Source of the DNA: Bacillota bacterium
Lineage (GTDB): Bacteria > Bacillota > Clostridia > Oscillospirales > Acutalibacteraceae
Assembly: GCA_030705695.1 (NCBI GenBank)
Contig: JAUZPX010000008.1
Location: forward strand, 1-26,862
Length of the DNA: 26,862 nt
Direction of reading: 5' to 3'
Positions 7,501 through 16,600 of this stretch are shown piece after piece. The translations under genes were made by a program, and so were the position numbers. Under the pieces are notes generated by a model. That model was given only the letters and a program-made list of their open reading frames with translations. It was not told the origin of the DNA and made no database searches. Position 1 is the stretch's first letter, and each line of letters begins with the position of its first letter.

Positions 7501-7538
7501 AAGACCATTCTAAATTTTAGATTTAGAATGGTCTTTTT
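7501..7538 (+). terminator. Intrinsic terminator of murC
   Basis: A perfect 15-bp stem (7501-7515 with 7521-7535) closes the 5-base loop TTTAG. The 3' arm runs into a T tract ending at 7538. There is no matching T tract on the other strand, so it acts in the plus direction only. Confidence 0.92.
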
Positions 7539-7549
7539 CTGTGGTTTTT

Positions 7550-7580
7550 AAAAAATGAGATTGCAAATGCAATCTCATTT
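7550..7580 (-). terminator. Intrinsic terminator after leuS
   Basis: A perfect 12-bp stem pairs 7553-7564 with 7569-7580 around a 4-base loop. Read on the minus strand it is followed by TTTTTT (7550-7555). It starts five bases after the leuS stop and ends the long minus-strand gene series. Confidence 0.9.
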
Positions 7581-7585
7581 AATAT

Positions 7586-10000
7586 TTAATTAGGCTTTAC
7601 GACTAAATTCACAAGCTTTCCTTTTACATAAAGCTCTTTAATAATTGTCATGCCATTAATTGCTTCGGCAATTTTAGCGTCAGATTTTGCTGCCGAAATT
7701 GCTTCATCGCTTGAAGCATCTGATGAAATTATAAACCTTGAACGTGTTTTTCCGTTTATCTGCACAACAATCTCAACAGTATCGTCTTTGCACTTGGCTT
7801 CGTCATACTCAGGCCAAGATTCATCTGTAATCATACAAGCGCTTAGCTTACAGTCCTCTAAAACCTGCTCGGTAACATGAGGAGCAAACGGATTGAGCAA
7901 AATCGAGAAAATACGAAGCTCTTCTTTTGTGATTGAACCTGTTTCCGTAATATCGTTAATTAAAGCCATTAAAGCGGCAATTGCTGTATTGAATTTAATG
8001 TTTTCAATATCATCGCCTACTTTTTTTATCGTCTTATGGAAATTCGACTCAAGTTCAGGGCGAATTTTTGTATCGCCAGTCATTATCGTTTGCAAATTCC
8101 AATAACGCTCGATAAACCTACGGCATCCTTTGATTCCCGAAGCACTCCACGGTGCGGCTTTTTCAAAATCACCAATAAACATTTCGTACATACGCATTGT
8201 ATCTGCACCGTATTCCTCGACAATCTCATCGGGATTTACGACATTGCCACGGGATTTACTCATTTTCTCGCCGTTTTCGCCTAGAATCATTCCATGACTT
8301 GTACGTTTGGCATACGGTTCTTTTGTTGGAACAACGCCGATATCATAAAGGAACTTATGCCAGAAGCGGCTATATAATAGGTGAAGCGTTGTGTGCTCCA
8401 TGCCGCCGTTATACCAGTCAACCTGTTTCCAGTAGTCCATAGCTTCTTTGCCGACAAGCGCCTCGCTGTTATGCGGATCCATATAGCGCAGATAATACCA
8501 GGATGAGCCTGCCCACTGAGGCATAGTGTCGGTTTCACGCTTTGCATCTCCACCGCAGCACGGACATTTTGTGTTAACCCATTCGGTAATGTTTGCAAGC
8601 GGAGATTCGCCTGTTTCCGTTGGTTCATAAGAATCAATCTCAGGTAATCTCAGCGGTAATTCGCTTTTAGGAATAGGCACATATCCGCATTTTTCGCAAT
8701 GAACAATTGGAATAGGTTCGCCCCAGTAACGTTGGCGTGAGAATACCCAGTCACGCAATTTATAGTTAACTTTAGCATGTCCTACTTCGTTTTTAGTAAG
8801 CCACTGTGTGATTTTAATTTTTGCTTCTTCAACGGAAAGACCGTCAAGTAAACCAGAATTTACCATAATTCCTGTTGCGCAGTCGGTGAAAGCTTCTTCT
8901 TCTATATTTCCGCCTGCAACAACCTCAATAATCGGCAAATCAAACGCTTTGGCAAAATCGTAGTCACGAGTATCGTGTGCAGGAACAGCCATGATTGCAC
9001 CTGTTCCGTATGAAACAAGCACATAGTCAGAAATAAAAATCGGGATTTCTTTATTGTTCACAGGATTTATCGCCATAACGCCCTCTAAACGGACACCTGT
9101 TTTGTCTTTGGCGAGTTCTGTGCGCTCAAAATCAGATTTTCTTGCGGCAGCGTCCTGATAAGCTTTTACTTCGTCAAGATTCGTAATTTTACCGGCAAAC
9201 TCGTTTACAAACGGATGCTCGGGCGCAATTACCATATATGTAGCGCCGAAAAGTGTATCCGGTCGTGTTGTATAGACAGTCAGCTTGCTGCCTGTAGTTG
9301 TCTGGAAATCGACCTCTGCGCCTGTTGAACGTCCAATCCAGTTCTTCTGCTGCGCCTTAACTCTCTCAGGATAATCGACAAGATCAAGGTCGTTTATTAA
9401 ACGCTCTGCGTATTCTGTGATTTTTAACATCCACTGAGATTTTACCTTACGGACAACTTCACTCTGGCAGCGTTCGCAAACACCGTTTACTACTTCTTCA
9501 TTTGCTAAAACGCATTTGCAGGAAGTACACCAGTTTACTGCCGCTTCATGCTTATATGCAAGCCCGTGGTTAAACAGCTCGATAAAAATCCACTGAGTCC
9601 ATTTGTAATATTCTGGGTCTGTCGTGTTTATTTCACGGCTCCAGTCAAAGGAGATTCCAAGTGACTGAATCTGCTTTTTAAAACGCTTTACGTTATCTCT
9701 TGTGACTATTTCGGGATGAATATGATTTTTTATAGCATAGTTTTCGGTAGGCAGTCCAAATGCATCCCAGCCAATCGGATAAATCACGTTATAGCCGTTC
9801 AGCCTGCGTTTTCTTGATACTACATCCAATGCCGTATACGGACGAGGATGGCCTACATGCAATCCTTGCCCCGAAGGATAAGGAAATTCGATAAGCGCAT
9901 AAAACTTCGGTTTATCACCGCCTGTTTCTGCATGGAAAACGCCTTTTTCTTCCCAAATATTCTGCCACTTTTTTTCAACGGGTTTATGATCGTATTTCAA
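7586..10000 (-). CDS. leuS: Leucyl-tRNA synthetase
   Basis: This enzyme charges tRNA-Leu with leucine using ATP. The 804-residue class I synthetase has its HIGH-type motif as HVGH at 48-51 and KMSKS at 579-583. It also has a zinc-binding CTSCKC...CERC block near 175-195 and a CP1 editing domain with GTGAIMAVPAHDTRDYDFA. The WAGSSWYYLRYMDP block is typical of bacterial LeuRS, and the C-terminal anticodon-binding region is present. The start is TTG at 9998-10000, seven bases after a perfect AGGAGG. It follows rsfS by 15 bases and is the last gene of the series, so there is no room for its own T-box leader. Length is normal for the family. Confidence 0.98.
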   Translation of the reverse strand: MKYDHKPVEKKWQNIWEEKGVFHAETGGDKPKFYALIEFPYPSGQGLHVGHPRPYTALDVVSRKRRLNGYNVIYPIGWDAFGLPTENYAIKNHIHPEIVTRDNVKRFKKQIQSLGISFDWSREINTTDPEYYKWTQWIFIELFNHGLAYKHEAAVNWCTSCKCVLANEEVVNGVCERCQSEVVRKVKSQWMLKITEYAERLINDLDLVDYPERVKAQQKNWIGRSTGAEVDFQTTTGSKLTVYTTRPDTLFGATYMVIAPEHPFVNEFAGKITNLDEVKAYQDAAARKSDFERTELAKDKTGVRLEGVMAINPVNNKEIPIFISDYVLVSYGTGAIMAVPAHDTRDYDFAKAFDLPIIEVVAGGNIEEEAFTDCATGIMVNSGLLDGLSVEEAKIKITQWLTKNEVGHAKVNYKLRDWVFSRQRYWGEPIPIVHCEKCGYVPIPKSELPLRLPEIDSYEPTETGESPLANITEWVNTKCPCCGGDAKRETDTMPQWAGSSWYYLRYMDPHNSEALVGKEAMDYWKQVDWYNGGMEHTTLHLLYSRFWHKFLYDIGVVPTKEPYAKRTSHGMILGENGEKMSKSRGNVVNPDEIVEEYGADTMRMYEMFIGDFEKAAPWSASGIKGCRRFIERYWNLQTIMTGDTKIRPELESNFHKTIKKVGDDIENIKFNTAIAALMALINDITETGSITKEELRIFSILLNPFAPHVTEQVLEDCKLSACMITDESWPEYDEAKCKDDTVEIVVQINGKTRSRFIISSDASSDEAISAAKSDAKIAEAINGMTIIKELYVKGKLVNLVVKPN

Positions 10001-10015
10001 AGCAATGCCTCCTGC

Positions 10016-10372
10016 TTAATCTTTCAAAATTGCGCTGATATCTACTTCTTCGCCGTCTTTCCAAAGACGCTCAAGGTCGTAGTATTCTCTTGCTTCATCA
10101 GAGAATACATGAACGATAACATCGACAAAATCAAGCAAAATCCATGAATTTGAACGATAACCCTCAACGTGGCTTACAGAATATCCAATTTCGTTTAATT
10201 GATATTCAACCTCATCTGCAAGAGCTTTAACATGAGTGCTGCTTGTACCTGTTGCAATAACAAAATAATCCGAAAGGATTGAAACATCCTCAATTTTTAT
10301 GACTTTAATATTCACAGCTTTTTTGCCGTTTAATGCTTTTGCTATTTCTTTTGCCTGCTCAAGTGTTGTCAT
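10016..10372 (-). CDS. rsfS: Ribosomal silencing factor RsfS
   Basis: RsfS (YbeB/Iojap family) binds ribosomal protein L14 and blocks joining of the subunits, lowering translation when nutrients are short. The 118-residue protein shows the family core: ILSDYFVIATGTSS, a central HVEGYRSNSWILLDFVDVIVHVF, and the final EAREYYDLERLW. I use the ATG at 10370-10372, with GGAAGTG upstream. The frame stays open to 10567, but that part overlaps yqeK and looks like the shadow of its coding sequence. It begins four bases after the yqeK stop. The yhbY-nadD-yqeK-rsfS order is common in Firmicutes. Confidence 0.96.
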   Translation of the reverse strand: MTTLEQAKEIAKALNGKKAVNIKVIKIEDVSILSDYFVIATGTSSTHVKALADEVEYQLNEIGYSVSHVEGYRSNSWILLDFVDVIVHVFSDEAREYYDLERLWKDGEEVDISAILKD

Positions 10373-10376
10373 ATTT

Positions 10377-10940
10377 TCACTTCCCAATAATAATCTGATT
10401 AAATGCATCAATCGTGCATCGGCAAATAGGTTTATTTCTTTCCGCCAAATCTTTGATTGAAAAAGAAAGCCCGAACGCCATAGCTTCCTCAAGCCCCAAA
10501 TAGGACTTTTGCCGCATAATTTCCACACCGGGATAATTACGTTCTGCACCTGTAAAATCGGCGACAAAAATAACTTTCTCTAAAAGAGACATATTCTGCC
10601 GTGCCGTTGTGTGATATCTAACTGCATTTATAATATCTTCGTCTGTAATTTGCAGCTGATTTTTAATAAAAGCCGCACCTGAAATAGAATGCCAAAGCTT
10701 TGGTGCCGCTTTTTCGACATCGTCCAAAATTATACCATCCATAGCAATTATTTGCAACTGCTCTTCTTTCGGTGTTTCTTTTGTTATGTCATGCAGAATC
10801 CCTGCGATTTCCGCTTTCTTTTCGTCTGCACCATATTTTTTTGCCAAAAAAACTGCCTCTGTTGCTACATTAATTGAATGAATATACCTCTCTTCACTCA
10901 TCCTCGAGCGTATAATTTCTTTATAATCATCTAACTTCAA
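10377..10940 (-). CDS. yqeK: YqeK-type HD-domain hydrolase (Ap4A hydrolase family)
   Basis: YqeK proteins are HD-domain metal-dependent hydrolases that split diadenosine tetraphosphate into two ADP. The 187-residue protein shows the metal ligands in order: H21 in RYIHS, H50-D51 in AGILHDITK, then WHSISGA, RYHTTA and FVADFTGAER. This matches the family well in both motif and length. The start is TTG at 10938-10940, preceded by AGGAAGTG. The gap to nadD is 13 bases, and nadD-yqeK pairing is standard in Firmicutes. A cytosolic role in nucleotide clean-up is known for the family and inferred here. Confidence 0.93.
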   Translation of the reverse strand: MKLDDYKEIIRSRMSEERYIHSINVATEAVFLAKKYGADEKKAEIAGILHDITKETPKEEQLQIIAMDGIILDDVEKAAPKLWHSISGAAFIKNQLQITDEDIINAVRYHTTARQNMSLLEKVIFVADFTGAERNYPGVEIMRQKSYLGLEEAMAFGLSFSIKDLAERNKPICRCTIDAFNQIIIGK

Positions 10941-10953
10941 AATATATCACTTC

Positions 10954-11559
10954 CTACACATATAATTTGTGTTTTATAATATATTCTTTTACTTTTGGAC
11001 AAACAAACGAACCAATATCGCCGCCGTCCTTCAATATTTGCCGAATATCAGTTGAAGAAATATCGGCAATATGTTCTTTCAGTATTATTGATTTAGCACC
11101 AATAATATTCAGCTTTTTTGAATAATTTAACAGGATTTCATAATCGGATTCATCCCTCGGCGCTGTGCAAATTGTAGCAAGCTCAAAGATTTTTGAAGCA
11201 TTTTTCCAACTTTCAAGCGTCAAATACATATCTGCACCAACGATAAGATAAATCTCGCTTTCACCGTACATTTGGTTCAAAGCGATAAGTGTGTCTACCG
11301 TATAGCTTGCCCCGCTTCTATGAAGCTCAATCTCTGAAACCTCTGCTTTTTCAAAATTTTCACAAGCCAAGCGGCACATATTAAGCCTATGCTCCTCAGA
11401 AACAAGTTCTGTTATGCTTTTATGAGGAGGTATCTTTGACGGCATAACAAGCACTTTATCAAACTGCAATTTCTCTTCAAAACGCTCAGCAAGCATAACA
11501 TGGGCATTATGAATTGGGTTAAAGCTTCCGCCCAGCATGGCTAATTTCATCCTGCTCAT
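10954..11559 (-). CDS. nadD: Nicotinate-nucleotide adenylyltransferase
   Basis: NadD joins ATP and nicotinate mononucleotide to give deamido-NAD, a late step in NAD synthesis. The 201-residue protein carries the nucleotidyltransferase motif GGSFNPIHNAH at about 10-20. The second signature, ISSTDIRQIL, lies toward the C-terminus. The ATG at 11557-11559 overlaps the yhbY stop as ATGA, so translation is probably coupled. I see no strong ribosome binding site of its own; an in-frame ATG three codons later has one too close to be better. Length and neighbours (yhbY before, yqeK after) fit. Confidence 0.96.
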   Translation of the reverse strand: MSRMKLAMLGGSFNPIHNAHVMLAERFEEKLQFDKVLVMPSKIPPHKSITELVSEEHRLNMCRLACENFEKAEVSEIELHRSGASYTVDTLIALNQMYGESEIYLIVGADMYLTLESWKNASKIFELATICTAPRDESDYEILLNYSKKLNIIGAKSIILKEHIADISSTDIRQILKDGGDIGSFVCPKVKEYIIKHKLYV

Positions 11560-11861
11560 TTTGAGGCTTTCGGCAGAATAATCTGCGGCTCCTTAGTATT
11601 TTTACGATACAAAACAAATTTCGAGCCGATTACCTGAACAACTTCCGCATGTGTTTGGGAAGCAATTTCATCCGCAGCCTCACGCGGAGTAATTTCTGCG
11701 GTTTCAAGTACTTTGCCTTTAATAATTTCACGTGCTTTGAGTGCATCGTCTGCCTGCTTTATAATTTGTTCGCTCATACCTGATTTTCCAACCATTAAAA
11801 TTGTGTCAATCGGGTTTGCCAAAGAACGTAAAAACGCCCGCTGTTTACTTGTTAATGCCAT
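11556..11861 (-). CDS. yhbY: YhbY-type RNA-binding protein (CRM domain)
   Basis: The 101-residue protein is a single CRM domain that binds RNA and associates with the pre-50S ribosomal particle in related bacteria. Typical segments are LTSKQRAFLRSLAN at the start, a GKSGMSEQII block, an EIIKGKVL stretch and the C-terminal VVQVIGSKFVLYR. The ATG at 11859-11861 has an AGG upstream. The frame remains open to 11894, but that extension enters the end of the repeat element at 11888-12043 and is not part of the family. Because that element sits directly upstream, expression may depend on read-through across it or on a promoter inside it. Confidence 0.94.
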   Translation of the reverse strand: MALTSKQRAFLRSLANPIDTILMVGKSGMSEQIIKQADDALKAREIIKGKVLETAEITPREAADEIASQTHAEVVQVIGSKFVLYRKNTKEPQIILPKASK

Positions 11862-11887
11862 ATGAATACCTATATCTTTCTGTTTTT

Positions 11888-12043
11888 TAGTCAATTAACT
11901 TGAAAAGTGTACTAGGATTTGCGAGGCGATTTTTTGATGCGCAAGGCGGAGGAGGATGGAATCCTGTAGGATTCCGACGACGACAACACAGCGCAGCGGA
12001 AAATAGTCCGCTAAGGCTGTACAGTTTTCAGGTTAATTGACTA
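11888..12043 (+). mobile_element. MITE-like repeat, copy 2 (156 bp), inside the minus-strand operon
   Basis: This is the better preserved copy of the element at 5892-6046. Its ends, TAGTCAATTAACTTGAAAA and (reverse complemented) TAGTCAATTAACCTGAAAA, match at 18 of 19 bases and continue into a near match over the next six bases. Both ends sit at TA. The central GGAATCC-TGTA-GGATTCC is a perfect hairpin, and TGCGC/GCGCA arms outside it pair again. The right end overlaps the last 11 bases of the pyrophosphatase gene and supplies its TAA stop. It is the only gap over 100 bases in the 17.8-kb minus-strand gene series. No ORF of its own is credible. Confidence 0.8.
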
Positions 12044-12632
12044 TGATTTCACTCAGTTTTTTTGAAAGCTCACGCAATGCATTCCCACGATGGCTGATTT
12101 CGTCTTTTTCACTGTCGCTTAATTCAGCAAAGCTTTTTCCGCTTTCCGCAATAAACACAGGGTCATAACCGAAACCGCTTTCACCACGCTTTTCAAAGCC
12201 TATTGTGCCTGAGCATGTACCGTTTGCAAAAATCTTTTCACCGTTTTTTAAAATACAGCAAATTGAAGTTACAAATTGTGCCGAACGCTTTTCAAGCGGA
12301 ACATCTTTAAGCTTTAAAAGAAGCTTCTCAATATTTGCTTCGGAGTTTCCATGCTCGCATGCATAACGAGCAGAATAAACACCGGGCTCACCGTTTAATG
12401 CATCAACAGTTAGCCCTGAATCATCTGCAATTGCAGGCATACCTGTTTTTGAAAAAACAGCTTCTGCTTTAATTACGGAGTTTTCCATAAAGGTCGTACC
12501 AGTTTCTTCGACTTCATCAAGGTCAAATCCTGCTTCTTTTGCAGATATTGCTTCTATCCCCAGTGGAACAAGAATCCTTGACATCTCCTGCAATTTATGC
12601 GGATTGTTTGTTGCTATAATAAACTTTGTCAT
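12033..12632 (-). CDS. rdgB: XTP/dITP diphosphatase (non-canonical purine NTP pyrophosphatase)
   Basis: This HAM1/RdgB enzyme hydrolyses XTP, dITP and ITP to monophosphates, keeping damaged purines out of DNA and RNA. The 199-residue protein has the N-terminal ATNNPHK substrate motif. It also has AIADDSGLTVDAL with the metal-binding acidic residues, YSARYA, GFGYDPVF, and the C-terminal ISHRGNAL. The ATG start overlaps the ftsY stop by four bases. The last residues and the stop codon come from the end of the MITE-like repeat, so the native C-terminus was probably changed slightly. Length is still normal, and all catalytic motifs are present. Confidence 0.97.
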   Translation of the reverse strand: MTKFIIATNNPHKLQEMSRILVPLGIEAISAKEAGFDLDEVEETGTTFMENSVIKAEAVFSKTGMPAIADDSGLTVDALNGEPGVYSARYACEHGNSEANIEKLLLKLKDVPLEKRSAQFVTSICCILKNGEKIFANGTCSGTIGFEKRGESGFGYDPVFIAESGKSFAELSDSEKDEISHRGNALRELSKKLSEIIVN

Positions 12633-13552
12633 TCCTTTTCACCGTCTTTTGCAAAAAGCGCACTTGAAAATTCATCTGGATCAAACGGTTGAAGATCGTC
12701 GATTTGTTCACCGACACCGATAAACTTAACAGGAACACCAAGGTCTTCCTTTATTGCAAGCACCACGCCGCCTTTTGCGGTACCGTCAAGCTTTGTAAGA
12801 ACAATTCCAGTTATTCCTGCGGAATTTTTGAATTCACGTGCCTGATTTACAGCATTCTGTCCCGTGGTAGCATCCAAAACAAGTAATACTTCCTTGTCGG
12901 CATCAGGCAATTCACGGTCAATAATTTTGCTGATTTTATGAAGCTCATCCATAAGATGTTTTTTATTGTGAAGCCTGCCTGCCGTATCGCAAATAATCAC
13001 ATCGGCTCCTCTTGCTTTAGCGGCACTGATAGCGTCAAATACCACTGCCGCAGGGTCAGAGCCCTCAGCTTGTTTAATTATTTCGGCATTTGCACGCTCA
13101 GCCCATATGCAAAGCTGGTCAATTGCAGCTGCACGGAATGTGTCTGCTGCCGCCAAAACAACTTTTTTGCCTTCACGCTTAAAATTTGCTGCCATTTTGC
13201 CGATTGTCGTTGTTTTGCCAACGCCGTTGACTCCAATAACAAGAATAATCGACGGCTTTGTGTTAAGAGTAAGCTCCTGCCCTCCACGAAGCATTTCGGC
13301 AGTAATTTCGGCGAGTAATCCGTGAATAAGTGATGGGTCGGTAATACCGCCTTTTTTAACACGTACACGAAGCTCATCGCAGATATGCTGAGCTGTATTC
13401 ATACCGACATCGCCCATTACGAGAAGCTCTTCAAGTTCCTCGAAAAGTTCCTCGTCAATTTTTGTAAAGGATTTAAGCATAGAGTCAATCTGCCCGACTA
13501 CGCTGCTTCTTGTCTTTTTTAATCCTTCTTTAATTTTACTAAAAAATCCCAT
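12629..13552 (-). CDS. ftsY: Signal recognition particle receptor FtsY
   Basis: FtsY is the membrane-associated GTPase that receives ribosome-SRP complexes and passes them to the Sec translocon. The 307-residue protein has the helical N domain, then the G domain. The P-loop GVNGVGKTT starts at about 107; DTFRAAAIDQL, DTAGRLH (189-195) and TKLDGTAKGG follow. The long acidic A domain of the E. coli protein is absent, as is usual in Firmicutes. DTFRAAA and the start MGFFSKIKEG separate it from Ffh. An AAAGG precedes the ATG. It follows smc after 50 bases; smc-ftsY order is common in this group. Confidence 0.97.
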   Translation of the reverse strand: MGFFSKIKEGLKKTRSSVVGQIDSMLKSFTKIDEELFEELEELLVMGDVGMNTAQHICDELRVRVKKGGITDPSLIHGLLAEITAEMLRGGQELTLNTKPSIILVIGVNGVGKTTTIGKMAANFKREGKKVVLAAADTFRAAAIDQLCIWAERANAEIIKQAEGSDPAAVVFDAISAAKARGADVIICDTAGRLHNKKHLMDELHKISKIIDRELPDADKEVLLVLDATTGQNAVNQAREFKNSAGITGIVLTKLDGTAKGGVVLAIKEDLGVPVKFIGVGEQIDDLQPFDPDEFSSALFAKDGEKE

Positions 13553-13602
13553 TTAAATCACGCCTTTCACGGCAGTTATATTTTTTAATTTTAAGTGATT
13601 AA

Positions 13603-16600
13603 CTACTTTGAGGAAACATGTGCAAGTGCCTCGGAAGCCCGCATTTCAAGGAGTTTCGAAACGCCTTTGTCCTGCATCGTAACGCCGTAAAGAACGTCAC
13701 TTTCCTCCATTGTGCCACGCCTGTGAGTAATTACGATAAATTGTGTATCTTTGTTCATACGGCGGAGATATGTCGCAAAACGGTCTACGTTAACTTCATC
13801 GAGTGCCGCCTCAATCTCATCCATAACACAAAACGGTGCAGGCCGCACTTTCATAATTGCAAAATAAAGCGCTATGGCAACAAGTGCCTTTTCGCCGCCT
13901 GAAAGCGCATCTAAATGCACGACAATTTTACCAGGGGGATGCACGGCAATCTCTATTCCGCAATTTAAAATATCTTGCGAATCTGTAAGCTGCAAAAAGG
14001 CTTTGCCGCCTCCAAAAAGCTCTGTAAATATTTTGCCGAAATGTTCGTTAATATCGTTAAAACTTTCAATAAAAACATCTCGCATTTGCTTGTTAAGGTC
14101 TGTAATCAATTTCAAAATATCATTTTTTGATTTTTCAACATCGGCAACTTGTTCGCTCAAAAACGTATAACGCTCTGAAACTTCCTTATACTCTTCAACA
14201 GCGCCGACATTCACCGTACCTAATGCCTTAATTTTGGCTTTTAGCTCATTTAAACGCTTTGTTGCGGCTATTACGCTTTCAATTTCTACTGCCTGTTCTT
14301 CGGCTTCACGCCGTGTAAGCTCGTATTCTTCCCAAAGCTTTGAAATTATTTCATCATACTGATTTTGCAGATTAATTTTTCGCTCTTCCAAACGTGAAAG
14401 CTCTCTTCCCGTTGTTTCTCGCTCATCTGCTTTTTCACGCTCTGCAGTTCGCAGCTCAACAGAACGTTTTTCAACTTCGCTTTGCTCATTTGCAAGCGAT
14501 TCAATTTTCTCATTCAGTTCTTTGACAGTTTCCGTATACTTAACTATTTCATCATTGTATGTATTGATATTATCGGAAATTTCTTTGTTTTTATTTTCGA
14601 CTTCACTAATTTCCTCGAAAAGTTTCGACTTTCGTTCGTTATGGTTCTCACCTGCGGTGATTGCTGAACTAATTTCCGCTTCAACCTGCTCGATGTCCTT
14701 TGTTGCTGCAACGATTTCAAGACGAAGCTCCTGCAATTTAAGAGATAACGCGTCACGCTGTTCTTTTAAACGGCTTCTGCTTCCTGAAAGTTCCTCGATT
14801 TTTGCTTCCGCCGCCTTTATTTTCTCACTGAATTCGGCAAGAATATTGGAAGCTTCTTGCTTTGTTGCTTTTAATCCTTCAATGCGCTCAGCTGCAACTG
14901 AACATTCTTTTTCGATTTCATCTAAAGCAGCAGTTTGAGAACAGATTTCCGCTTCGCAATTTTTACGCTCTGAGGAAATTTGAATCTGCTCATGTGTTGC
15001 CTGCTGAAGCTCTGCATTGGCTCCGAGTATTTCGGCTTCAACTGCGGCAAATTCCTGCTCCGCTTCTAAAAGTTCTGCTTTTGCGGTTTCGTATTTTTTG
15101 CTTAACTCAATTGCAATTTGTTTATTTTTCTCGATTTCGCTCTGTCTGCTTAAGAGCCCAGAATTTCGTGCCAAAGAACCGCCTGTCAGCGAACCTCCGG
15201 CATTTACTACCTGACCGTCAAGTGTTACTACACGAAAACGGTAACCGTATTTTTTTGCAATAACTACAGCGGAATTTAAATCCTCAGCAATAACAATTCG
15301 TCCGAGAAGTGACTGCAAAATATTTGTAAATTTAGCATCGCATGAGCACAGACGGCTTGCAATACCAATAAAACCATAGCAATCATCCAAGCCGTTTTCG
15401 TTTAATTCACTGCCCTTAATTGTAGATACGGGCAAAAAAGTCGCACGACCTCCATCATGCTCTTTTAAATAAGAAATTGCACGTTTAGCATCCTCATCGG
15501 TGTTAGTAACGATGTTTTGCATAGCGGCTCCTAGAGCCGTCTCAATCGCTACCGTATATTCACTCGGCACGGAAATCACCCGAGATACTGCACCTACAAT
15601 ACCGCCAAGCTTGCCTTTTTGCGCCTCGCTCATCACAATTTTTACGCTGTGCGAAAAGCCCTCTAAATTACGTTCAAGTTCCTCTAACAAACGAGTTCGA
15701 CGGTTACGTTCCGATACATCAAGCATCAGCTTATCTGCCGTGCTTTTTAAATCATTCACCCGTGACTGTCTGTTTGAAAGACGAATTCCCAATCCTTTTA
15801 ATGCATTCATCAGCGTTTCTGTACGCTCGTTTGTGTTTTTTAACATCAGATCATAATCTGATAATGCATTATTTAATTCCGAAAGCTGCGAAACCTTTGC
15901 TGCTTTGCTTAATTGCAGGTTTGAAATTCTTGTTTCAAGCTCTAAAATTGAAGATGCACTTGTGATTTCGCTTACACGTGCATCGGCAGATTTTACATTC
16001 AGCTGTGAGAGCTCTGTTGTAATTTCTTGTAAATCTGTCGACGATTTACTTGAGCTTAAATGCAAAGAATTCAGCTCTTCTGTAGCTTCATTATAATTTT
16101 CCTGTTTTTCGTTTTTAATTTTTTCTATTTCTGTAATTTTAGTCTTTTTCTCTTCAATTGACTGCTCAAGAGTGTTAAATGTTTCGTCAACGTTTTCAAT
16201 TTCACTTTTTAAACGCTCTATCGTTGCGCTGTTATGTAAAAGATCATTTTCCAAAACTGAAACGGCAGAACGCTTTTCGGCGCACTTTTCCTCATAAGAC
16301 GAAATCTCACGTCGTGTTTCATCAATTTTAGAAGCAAACTCACCTGTTTTTAGATAATTCGCTTCGGTTTCTTCGTTTATTTGTTGAAGAGACTCTAAAA
16401 CAGCGTCATATTGCGCTCTGGCAATTGCGATTTTATTCTCTTGTTCGTGAAGAACAGAGCCTGATTTTTCAAGCGTATTTAGCCATAAGGCAATCTCGAG
16501 CCCACGTTTTTCTTCTGAATAAACAAGAAAGCTCTCGGCTTTCTCCGCTTGAATTTTCAAAGGACCTACACGCTCTTCAAGCTCGATTAAAATATCTTTT

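Noticed and set aside
10373..10567. N-terminal extension of RsfS
   Set aside because: It overlaps yqeK out of frame, is not family sequence, and the ATG at 10372 has its own ribosome binding site.
14522..14938. Long open frames on the plus strand opposite smc
   Set aside because: They are antisense to the coiled-coil coding region, lack ribosome binding sites and have low-complexity products, so they are shadows.
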